From contig CAIYQH010000447.1 of the NCBI GenBank assembly GCA_903928285.1, positions 1 to 7,453 on the forward strand: a stretch of DNA of 7,453 bases, in the 5' to 3' direction. This stretch comes from an uncultured Bacteroidales bacterium. Its GTDB lineage: Bacteria; Bacteroidota; Bacteroidia; Bacteroidales; FEN-979. Positions 1-5,090 of the stretch are shown here, in pieces. A program made the position numbers and the translations under genes. A model generated the notes under the pieces. That model saw only the letters and a program-made list of their open reading frames with translations, made no database searches and had not been told where the DNA came from. Numbering within the stretch: position 1 is the stretch's first letter; every line of letters begins with the position of its first letter.

Positions 1-4
1 CAAT

Positions 5-36
5 AAAAAAGCCCTCCTGCATTGGCAAAAGGGCTT
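5..36 (-). terminator. Intrinsic terminator / putative attenuator behind the Cys-rich leader ORF
   Basis: Read on the minus strand, AAGCCCT (36-30) pairs perfectly with AGGGCTT (15-9). The stem can continue through two U-G wobbles and TGC/GCA to a 4-nt CAAT loop. It is followed directly by six T residues (10-5). This is a textbook rho-independent terminator for leftward transcription, and the plus strand has no T tract. The only leftward candidate transcript in the window is the short Cys-rich ORF ending 21 nt upstream, so the hairpin most likely works as an attenuator for a gene beyond the left edge. Alternatively it simply ends a small RNA. Confidence 0.8.
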
Positions 37-56
37 CCTGATTTAATAAGTTGTTT

Positions 57-179
57 TTATCTCGAACAACAATATATCGTAACACCCTTACGCCATAAAT
101 GACAGCAACAGCAGCACCTTTCCCAGCACATCATGGTGCGGGTAACTGTGGAATGCAGGTGCGGAAGATTGTGTTTCAT
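57..179 (-). CDS. Cys-codon-rich 40-aa leader peptide, putative attenuation leader
   Basis: This small ORF runs from ATG (179-177) to TAA (59-57). It encodes 40 residues starting MKHNLPHLHS. Eight Cys codons lie at positions 18, 22-26 and 37-38, including the tandem run TGC-TGC-TGT-TGC-TGT at 116-102, and Met-Met sits at 16-17. An exact TAnnTTTG promoter element lies about 20 nt upstream (199-206), and a strong intrinsic terminator begins 21 nt after the stop codon. Promoter, short 5' leader, ORF with a run of one regulated amino acid, then terminator is the layout of ribosome-mediated amino-acid attenuators. I infer that cysteine (or sulfur) starvation stalls the ribosome on the Cys run and permits readthrough into a sulfur-metabolism gene to the left, which is not visible. 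There is no signal peptide, and the Cys spacing does not suggest a structural domain. The rightward neighbour is a SAM-regulated methionine operon, which supports a sulfur theme. It could instead be a small Cys-rich protein. Confidence 0.6.
   Translation of the reverse strand: MKHNLPHLHSTVTRTMMCWERCCCCCHLWRKGVTIYCCSR
78..92 (-). other. Hairpin inside leader ORF just after the Cys codon run
   Basis: On the minus strand CGTAA (92-88) and TTACG (82-78) form a perfect 5-bp stem with loop GGGTG. It starts 10 nt downstream of the five-Cys run, within the footprint of a ribosome paused there. The segment AAGGG (89-85), partly in the stem and partly in the loop, is complementary to CCCTT (33-29) in the 5' arm and adjoining bases of the terminator. 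It could therefore serve as an antiterminator strand. The complementarity is short, and the role is inference. Confidence 0.35.
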
Positions 180-198
180 TGATTCGTTATTTGAGCGG

Positions 199-206
199 CA
201 AAAGTA
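199..206 (-). promoter_or_regulatory. Bacteroidota-type -7 promoter element for the leftward leader
   Basis: Read on the minus strand the sequence is TACTTTTG, an exact match to the Bacteroidota -7 consensus TAnnTTTG. Transcription would start a few bases downstream, near 190-195, leaving only about 12-16 nt before the leader ORF's ATG at 179. No convincing TTTG -33 element is seen at the expected spacing, so the match rests on the -7 box and its position. Confidence 0.5.
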
Positions 207-216
207 TAAATATTTT

Positions 217-251
217 TTTGTTATTGTAAAAAAGGATTTTTTTTATCTTTG
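217..251 (+). promoter_or_regulatory. Bacteroidota-type promoter for the SAM riboswitch-metX-hom transcript
   Basis: TATCTTTG at 244-251 is an exact TAnnTTTG -7 element. Upstream lie TTTG (217-220; 23-nt gap) and TTG (224-226; 17-nt gap), either of which could be the -33 element, though both gaps are slightly off the usual spacing. The predicted start near 258 lies about 40 nt before the SAM-I aptamer, as expected for the transcript that carries it. The promoter is divergent from the minus-strand element at 199-206. Confidence 0.6.
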
Positions 252-295
252 CAAAAGCAAAATCATTGCATCCTTCCTCTTTAAAGGGTGTTTGA

Positions 296-410
296 TTTAT
301 ACAGAAGAGTGGAGAGATTAGGCTCTGTGAAACTCTAGCAACCTACGTGTAAAAAGCAAGGTGCTAATACCTACCCCGGTTTCCGGACTTTCCGGAAAGG
401 GAATTATAAA
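296..410 (+). ncRNA. SAM-I (S-box) riboswitch aptamer
   Basis: The hallmark S-box segments AGCAACC (337-343) and AAGGTGCTAATACC (358-371) are present, and the helices can be drawn. P1 is TTTATA (296-301) with TATAAA (405-410). P2 is AGAGT (306-310) with ACTCT (332-336), with an inner AGAG/CTCT stem (313-316/323-326). The P2 loop TAGG (319-322) is complementary to CCTA (370-373), the conserved pseudoknot. P3 is short, ACCT/AGGT (341-344/359-362). P4 is a perfect 8-bp hairpin, TTTCCGGA (380-387) with TCCGGAAA (391-398). SAM-I riboswitches bind S-adenosylmethionine and repress methionine-pathway genes; the downstream metX-hom pair is a typical target. Compared with Bacillus examples P3 is shortened. 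The expression platform is not obvious, as no U-tract terminator follows. Confidence 0.94.
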
Positions 411-455
411 CTAAACGCCTTGACGTCATGAAAACAGTTTGTTTGTTTCAGTTAT

Positions 456-480
456 CCCGGGCATGCAATGCCTTGCCGGG
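456..480 (+). other. Nested hairpin in the metX leader
   Basis: CCCGG (456-460) pairs with CCGGG (476-480). Inside, GCAT (461-464) pairs with ATGC (468-471) around a GCA loop. The structure is GC-rich and lies about 45 nt after the aptamer, but no T run follows, so it is not a standard terminator. It may be part of the expression platform. Confidence 0.4.
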
Positions 481-554
481 AAACAGCAGTTCTTCCATTT
501 CCCGGCAGATTTCAACTGTCATGCCCCATCTTTCCATGCGAATGCGGGATTAAG

Positions 555-578
555 GGTAATGGATCATTAACCATTACC
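555..578 (+). other. Perfect 8-bp inverted repeat in the metX leader
   Basis: GGTAATGG (555-562) and CCATTACC (571-578) are exact reverse complements separated by an 8-nt loop. The symmetric arms could be an RNA hairpin or a dimeric regulator operator. No T tract follows. It lies 66 nt upstream of the aspartokinase-like ORF. Confidence 0.4.
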
Positions 579-643
579 TGAAGGTTATCCGGGTTCTCCG
601 GAACAGCGCATCAATTATTTCCCCTCATTTATTGAATATCCGC

Positions 644-778
644 ATGAAAAAATTCATCGTAGTAAAATTCGGTGGCTCCAATCTTAAAAACCACCATGAT
701 TATTCCAGGCTTGCCAGGGTTGTAACAATTCATGCTTCACAGTTCCCCGGAACCATCAATACCGCAAGCCATGTCTGA
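644..778 (+). pseudogene. Truncated aspartokinase N-terminal fragment (44 codons)
   Basis: The ORF starts at ATG 644 and ends at TGA 776-778. Its first 27 residues include VVKFGGSNLK and a following D-x-x-R-L-A-R-V-V helix pattern. This is the N-terminal phosphate-binding strand and first helix of aspartokinases (K-F-G-G-S motif). Full aspartokinases exceed 400 residues; here similarity stops near codon 27, just before the metX reading frame, and the remaining 17 residues look unrelated. Aspartokinase makes aspartyl phosphate, two steps before the homoserine produced by the downstream hom product, so a former operon member is plausible. The best reading is a deletion remnant left at the head of the operon. 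Its TGA overlaps the likely metX start in the string ATGTCTGA, so it may survive as a translational-coupling leader. I cannot exclude chance, but the KFGGS motif immediately upstream of metX-hom makes chance unlikely. Confidence 0.6.
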
Positions 779-1814
779 ATCACGCAATACCTATACCTCG
801 CCGGTTCCATTCCTGCTTGAGCTGGGCGGTATTTTACCTGAAATCACGATCGGTTATCATACCTATGGCCGGCTGAATGAACAGAAAGACAATGTAGTAT
901 GGATATGCCATGCCCTTACGGCCAATTCCGATCCCATCGAATGGTGGCCCGGACTGGTGGGCCAGGGGAAGGTATATGATCCCGGCATCCATTTCATTGT
1001 TTGCGCCAACATCCTTGGATCATGTTACGGAACCACCGGTCCGCTTTCGCCTAACCCGGCAACAGGCAGGCCGTGGTACCGCGAATTTCCAAAAATCACC
1101 ATACGCGATATGGTTTCGGCGCACGAATTACTCAGGAAGCATCTTGGTATTCAGGCGATCGACACCCTGATCGGGGGCTCGCTGGGGGGGCACCAGGCCA
1201 TGGAATGGGCCATCAGGCGGCCCGACCTGTTCAAAAACCTCATCCTGCTGGCAACCTGTGCCGTTCTCTCACCCTGGGCCATTGCCCTGAACCAGTCGCA
1301 GCGGATGTCCATCGAAGCCGATTGCACCTATTATGAAGGCTGGACCGGCGCGGGAATATCAGGGCTTAAGGCGGCCAGGGCGATCGCATTGCTGAGTTAC
1401 CGCAATGGTCAAACCTACAATGAATCACAGCAGGAAAGCGACGTAAATAAAACGGGAAGGTTCAAAGCCTCCTCCTACCAGGATTACCAGGGCGATAAGC
1501 TGGTGAAGCGGTTTAATGCCTGGTCGTACCACCTGCTTACGCGGGCCATGGACACGCACAACGTGGCAAGAGAAAGGGAAAGCGTTCAACTGGCGCTTGG
1601 GCGGATACGTGCAAAGACCCTCGCCGTGGGTATCTCCTCCGATATCCTTTTCCCTCCGGCTGAAATGCAAGCGATAGCCAGGCATATTCCGTGCAGTTTA
1701 TATCATGAAATTCATTCCGCCTACGGGCACGACGGCTTTCTGATCGAACATAAACAATTAACAACCAAAATTCATCAATTTAATAAAACCAATAAACATG
1801 AATCAGCCACTTAA
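771..1814 (+). CDS. metX: Homoserine O-acetyltransferase (MetX)
   Basis: MetX transfers the acetyl group of acetyl-CoA to L-homoserine, giving O-acetylhomoserine for sulfhydrylation towards methionine in the cytoplasm. It is an alpha/beta-hydrolase fold enzyme. Numbered from the alternative ATG at 732, the sequence shows HALTANSD (60-67), GSCYGTTGPLS (96-106), the nucleophile elbow GGSLGG with Ser150, the substrate-binding QRMSIEAD stretch, Asp304 in SSDILFPP and His333 in YGHDGFL. The catalytic triad is thus complete. I chose the ATG at 771 (347 residues), because family members have roughly a dozen residues before the F-L-L-E-L-G-G segment and because this ATG overlaps the stop of the preceding small ORF. 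ATG 732 would add 13 residues. Neither start has a Shine-Dalgarno sequence, as usual in Bacteroidota. The gene lies downstream of a SAM-I riboswitch and overlaps hom by 17 nt, indicating co-transcription and probably translational coupling. Confidence 0.95.
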   Translation: MSESRNTYTSPVPFLLELGGILPEITIGYHTYGRLNEQKDNVVWICHALTANSDPIEWWPGLVGQGKVYDPGIHFIVCANILGSCYGTTGPLSPNPATGRPWYREFPKITIRDMVSAHELLRKHLGIQAIDTLIGGSLGGHQAMEWAIRRPDLFKNLILLATCAVLSPWAIALNQSQRMSIEADCTYYEGWTGAGISGLKAARAIALLSYRNGQTYNESQQESDVNKTGRFKASSYQDYQGDKLVKRFNAWSYHLLTRAMDTHNVARERESVQLALGRIRAKTLAVGISSDILFPPAEMQAIARHIPCSLYHEIHSAYGHDGFLIEHKQLTTKIHQFNKTNKHESAT

Positions 1815-2979
1815 CATCGGGTTATTCGGCTTTGGCGTCGTTGCGATCGGACTTTACGATGTTCTGCAACAAAGTCCTGCCACCCATGCCGTTATTTCAA
1901 AAATCTGCATTAAAAACAGGAACAAACAACGAAAGTTGTCTCCTGAAATATTCACCTTTGATCCTGACGATATCCTGAATGATCCTCAGATAAACCTCGT
2001 GGTTGAACTTATTGATGATGCCGACGCTGCTTACCAGATTGTAAAATCCGCATTGAAAATGGGGAAAAGCGTGGTATCCGGCAACAAGAAAATGCTGGCG
2101 GCCCACCTGCCCGAGTTTATCAGCATCCAGAAAGAATATGGGGTCGGATTACTTTACGATGCTTCGGCCTGCGGAAGCATACCGGTTATTCGTAACCTTG
2201 AAGAGTATTATGATAACGATTTGCTGCAAAGCGTCACCGGCATTCTCAACGGATCCTCCAACTATATCCTGTCGAAAATGTTCAACCAGCGGCTTGATTA
2301 CGCCGATGCCCTTTGCCAGGCCCAGGATCTCGGCTTTGCGGAAAGGGATCCGGCACTCGATGTTGACGGGCTCGATGCCCTGAATAAACTGGTGATCATT
2401 ACCGTGCATGCCTTTGGAATATATGTTTCGCCCGGCGAGATGTTCAACTTCGGAATATCCAATATCCATGACCTGGATATGCAGTACGCCCGCGAAAAAG
2501 GCAGGAAGATCAAATTAGTGGCGCAGGTTAAAAAAAATCTGGATGACGGGCTGTCGCTTTACGTCATGCCAAGGTTTGTATCGCCTGATAAATACATTTA
2601 CAATGTCGAAGACGAGTTTAACGGTGTGGTTATCAAGGGTGCCTTTTATGACAAACAGTTCATGTTCGGGAAGGGAGCCGGGGCCTATCCTACCGGATCG
2701 GCCGTGCTTTCAGATATTACCGCGCGGGGGTACCATTACCGGTATGAATATAAAAAGATGAAACTGCAGAAAAGGCTTAAGTTCAGCAATCGGGGCGTTG
2801 TCAATATTTACCTGAGGTATACGGACGAAAATGAACTCGCCCTTTTCCGTTTTGAAGAGATCCGTGAACGCTATAATTCGGCTCACTTCAAATATGTGAC
2901 CGGGTTGATCACCCTTGAAAATCTTCAGCAAATTAAAAATGAACTTAAAGGAAGGAACATTTTCCTCGCAGAGATTTAA
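1798..2979 (+). CDS. hom: Homoserine dehydrogenase
   Basis: This enzyme reduces aspartate semialdehyde to homoserine with NAD(P)H, feeding MetX and the threonine branch. The 393 residues show an N-terminal Rossmann motif, GLFGFGVVAIGLY (8-20). Its third glycine position is Ala, a substitution tolerated in NADP-type folds. Also visible are VSGNKK (93-98, active-site Lys97), the catalytic NGSSNYIL (151-158), and AERDP..DVDGLDALNKL (181-198). In the last, Glu182, Asp193 and Lys197 keep the 11 and 4 residue spacing of the yeast enzyme's E208/D219/K223. GKGAGAYPTGSAVLSDI lies at 291-307. The C-terminal 70 residues (VNIYLRY through IFLAEI) look like a short ACT-like regulatory tail. No aspartokinase domain is fused. 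The start overlaps metX by 17 nt, so the two are one transcription unit, presumably repressed by SAM through the upstream riboswitch. Downstream lies a convergent gene. Confidence 0.93.
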   Translation: MNQPLNIGLFGFGVVAIGLYDVLQQSPATHAVISKICIKNRNKQRKLSPEIFTFDPDDILNDPQINLVVELIDDADAAYQIVKSALKMGKSVVSGNKKMLAAHLPEFISIQKEYGVGLLYDASACGSIPVIRNLEEYYDNDLLQSVTGILNGSSNYILSKMFNQRLDYADALCQAQDLGFAERDPALDVDGLDALNKLVIITVHAFGIYVSPGEMFNFGISNIHDLDMQYAREKGRKIKLVAQVKKNLDDGLSLYVMPRFVSPDKYIYNVEDEFNGVVIKGAFYDKQFMFGKGAGAYPTGSAVLSDITARGYHYRYEYKKMKLQKRLKFSNRGVVNIYLRYTDENELALFRFEEIRERYNSAHFKYVTGLITLENLQQIKNELKGRNIFLAEI

Positions 2980-3008
2980 AAGTATTCCCTATCCCCTGCT
3001 TAAATAGT

Positions 3009-3228
3009 CTAAAGGGAAAATTTCGCCATTGCCAGGCTTCTCAATTCTGTTTTATACTGCAGCTTGATGCCCAGTGACTTCATCAGGGGTGACAACAGGA
3101 AGGCCAAGCGGGGCGACCCGGCATAAACCGCCTGAGGAAGGGATGCTTCCTCTGAAAACGTCTTAAGCAGCCAGGAAGGTATTCGTTGAACGCAATCTGC
3201 TGTCTTGATAAAGGTGAAAAAGGAACAG
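3009..3228 (-). pseudogene. Possible 3' fragment of an unidentified gene
   Basis: A minus-strand reading frame stays open here and stops at 3009. Its last 65 or so residues read like a folded protein C-terminus (for example AGSPRLAFLLSPLMKSLGIK). The frame's only ATG (3257) lies inside the end of the 600-aa gene, so no independent start or promoter is apparent. Base composition is near that of the flanking metabolic genes and higher than the AT-rich 600-aa gene next to it. I therefore suspect the tail of a resident gene cut off when its neighbour arrived. I do not recognise the family, and it may be a chance ORF. A 7-bp hairpin, GAGGAAG/CTTCCTC (3134-3152), lies within it. Confidence 0.25.
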
Positions 3229-5031
3229 CTAAAACAATTTTGTGATATGCTCAACAATATTGGTGATGGTCAGGATATTGGGTAAAATGGAGGTCATTGA
3301 ACTCCAAAAACCTTTCAGTTTTTCTTTTTCAGGTTTTGGTTTTGACAGTTCCTCAGTAAAATCCCGGAATTGCCGTTTAGCCTCCGGGTCCGGTTGATGC
3401 TGAATAATATCACTTAACGCCTGAACAGCGCGCAGGATCTCTTCATCATGATGATTATTGTTAGTGTTAAATGAACCAGCCACAGTGGAACGATTGACTA
3501 CATTGTTCCCGTTTATAACATCTCCCATAATTTGAATATTATTATTATATGCATAATTAAGAAAAACTATTTTATTCAATTGAATATCGTCGGCAGTGAT
3601 GATCTGCTCTCCGAAAGGGGCGACAGAGCGGAATATTTTGTTCAGATCCTCTGAATTAAAGACACCCCCGCCTGTCACAGTATTTCCGATTTTAATAAAA
3701 ATATTACTCAGGTCACAAAGGATATTCCGAAATTCTATCTGGTTTTTAGGCACCACCATCGATGTTGTTTTTATTAAATGATCGAAGGTGTACCATAAAT
3801 CCCTTTCCGTTTGTTTTATCTTTCTCTGAAATTCTTCTCTTGAAATTTTCTCATCAGTAAAATAAAAGTACCTGATGACATCTGTATTTCTGGAAACGAT
3901 CTGGATACCCAGGTTAACACCTTGCTGAAATTCAAAATAGTTGCAGAATACGGTTGTTAAATCAAGTATGAATTTCTGATTTGTTTCATTGATCCAGATT
4001 TCAAAAATATCGGTCGTACAAGCGTATTTTTCACATCCATCGCCAATCTCGACTATCCCCTTCTTTTCCAGCTCTATAAGTTCCTTTCTTGTTTTGCTGT
4101 GTATACGGTTAAAATTAAAATCCCTGAAAAGGATCTTTCCCTTTGAAAGGACATTCAGTGACAAGAACATTTCACCTTTGACCATGTCGTCCATTGGTTT
4201 TTTCCCCTGAAATACAATGGAGCCATTTTCGGCAATTAATACCCCGGTTAAATGAACTGGCATGTAATGGCTTGAAGATGAGGTTGGTTTAGTAAAGTTC
4301 GTACCGCAAAAATGTGCAATATCACGTACTTCTACGGCATCCCACATAAATTCATGTTCAAATGTGGAATTGTCAAAATCGGCTGATAAAAAAAAAATTA
4401 CATCTTTAAAGAGCACATGGTGAAAACAGGTCGACTTGGAAAAATCTGAATCTCCATTAAAAACTACGCTCTCAATTCTGAAATTTGAAGGGCCATTTTT
4501 GGTAAGCGAATAATTACATCCGTCAAAAAATGCAAAATCCTCAAAATCACATTTATAAAATAGAACATGATGACAGAAGGTTACATTTGTAAAATAGGCA
4601 TTTCCTCCAAAAATGACATCTCTGAATGTTGTTTTTCCCTTAAATACCGAATTTTCAAAAAGCCCTTCCCGGAATTTGCAACCCCGGAAAAGGATGCTAC
4701 AATGAAATGTAGAATAAGAAAAGTCTATTTCATCATTATTTTCAACATTTTCGATCAGGAAGTCAGTAGAACCGGGATTATTGGAATCACTATTGATCAA
4801 GATAAATCCATGGAATGGCAACTTTACACTTTTGCATTTTTCAGCAGCTAACTTACTGGTAAAACCTTCCAGTAAATTCTTAAAATGATCGTTAAAATTA
4901 TTTTCTGCTTTCCACGGCAAATCTTCACTGTGAAATAGGCATAATCCCGCACTGTCAATAGGCACTGCAGCATCACTGACACCACAAGTAATTGTTTTGT
5001 TTTTGTTGATTGCAAGTTTGTAATTGCACAT
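3229..5031 (-). CDS. Pentapeptide-like repeat multidomain protein, 600 aa, unknown function
   Basis: I do not recognise a named family. Residues 2-34 hold Cys2, Cys16, Cys31 and His34 in the form C-x13-C-x14-C-x2-H, a possible zinc-binding site; the G-x-C-x-F-H end resembles N-termini of some pentapeptide proteins. Residues about 100-245 repeat a five-residue rhythm with Phe at the core (FRGCKFREGLFENSVF), typical of a right-handed pentapeptide beta-helix. Residues 305-412 carry a mixed domain with GIVEIGDGCEKY and YFYFTDEKISREEF. Residues 497-522 have a beta motif, GDVINGNNVVNRSTVAGSFN, then a charged helix (528-570) and a hydrophobic tail (575-600) ending IVEHITKLF. There is no signal peptide, so the protein is probably cytoplasmic, perhaps membrane-touching through the tail. 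It is a lone gene with its own AT-rich promoter region and is richer in A+T than its neighbours, suggesting transfer. The architecture suggests a scaffold or effector in a conflict system, as inference only. Confidence 0.8.
   Translation of the reverse strand: MCNYKLAINKNKTITCGVSDAAVPIDSAGLCLFHSEDLPWKAENNFNDHFKNLLEGFTSKLAAEKCKSVKLPFHGFILINSDSNNPGSTDFLIENVENNDEIDFSYSTFHCSILFRGCKFREGLFENSVFKGKTTFRDVIFGGNAYFTNVTFCHHVLFYKCDFEDFAFFDGCNYSLTKNGPSNFRIESVVFNGDSDFSKSTCFHHVLFKDVIFFLSADFDNSTFEHEFMWDAVEVRDIAHFCGTNFTKPTSSSSHYMPVHLTGVLIAENGSIVFQGKKPMDDMVKGEMFLSLNVLSKGKILFRDFNFNRIHSKTRKELIELEKKGIVEIGDGCEKYACTTDIFEIWINETNQKFILDLTTVFCNYFEFQQGVNLGIQIVSRNTDVIRYFYFTDEKISREEFQRKIKQTERDLWYTFDHLIKTTSMVVPKNQIEFRNILCDLSNIFIKIGNTVTGGGVFNSEDLNKIFRSVAPFGEQIITADDIQLNKIVFLNYAYNNNIQIMGDVINGNNVVNRSTVAGSFNTNNNHHDEEILRAVQALSDIIQHQPDPEAKRQFRDFTEELSKPKPEKEKLKGFWSSMTSILPNILTITNIVEHITKLF
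4388..4397 (-). repeat. Ten-base T homopolymer in the coding strand of the 600-aa gene
   Basis: Ten consecutive A on plus (ten T on the coding strand) encode part of V-I-F-F-L-S in the pentapeptide region, near residues 211-215. Runs of this length are prone to slippage during replication and sequencing. A one-base change would truncate the protein after about a third of its length. Confidence 0.9.
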
Positions 5032-5058
5032 ATTTACAACTTAAATTGAGATTTTATT

Positions 5059-5090
5059 CAAAATAAAAATAATACAAATTCCTAATCAAA
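5059..5090 (-). promoter_or_regulatory. Candidate promoter of the 600-aa gene
   Basis: On the minus strand TTTG (5090-5087) is followed after 21 nt by TATTTTG (5065-5059). This resembles the Bacteroidota TTTG / TAnnTTTG pair but is one base short in the -7 box. Its position, 28 nt before the ATG at 5031 in very AT-rich DNA, is suitable. The imperfect box keeps confidence modest. Confidence 0.35.

Larger units (their letters stand above)
411..643 (+). promoter_or_regulatory. Hairpin-rich leader between riboswitch and the aspartokinase remnant (expression platform?)
   Basis: No recognisable gene occupies this stretch. A 41-codon ORF (428-553) is present but matches nothing I know. Three hairpins can be drawn: CCCGG/CCGGG at 456-460/476-480 with an inner GCAT/ATGC; GGTAATGG/CCATTACC at 555-562/571-578; and TCCGG/CCGGA at 588-592/598-602. 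None is followed by a T tract, so a classical SAM-induced terminator is not visible. AGTTTGT (436-442) can pair with ATAAACT (406-412), which overlaps the 3' strand of P1, and so is a possible switching partner. How the aptamer controls expression here remains open. Confidence 0.4.

Noticed and set aside
90..182. Alternative minus-strand frame across the Cys leader giving a Leu-rich tail (VLGKVLLLLSF)
   Set aside because: It has no ATG start and only an internal GTG. The ATG-initiated Cys-rich frame has the promoter, start and terminator spacing.
133..321. Plus-strand 62-codon ORF across the divergent promoter region
   Set aside because: It overlaps both promoters, the Cys leader on the other strand and the start of the riboswitch, and its sequence matches no family.
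428..553. 41-codon plus ORF just after the SAM aptamer as a leader peptide
   Set aside because: It has no run of Met or Cys codons and no recognisable motif, and no T-tract terminator follows it. It is most likely chance within structured RNA.
2985..3020. TTCCCT/AGGGAA inverted repeat after hom as a terminator
   Set aside because: It has a 6-bp stem with a loop over 20 nt and no T tract directly after it, so support is too weak.
3134..3152. GAGGAAG/CTTCCTC hairpin as a bidirectional terminator between the convergent genes
   Set aside because: The stem is perfect, but no T run follows on either strand and it sits within an open minus-strand frame.
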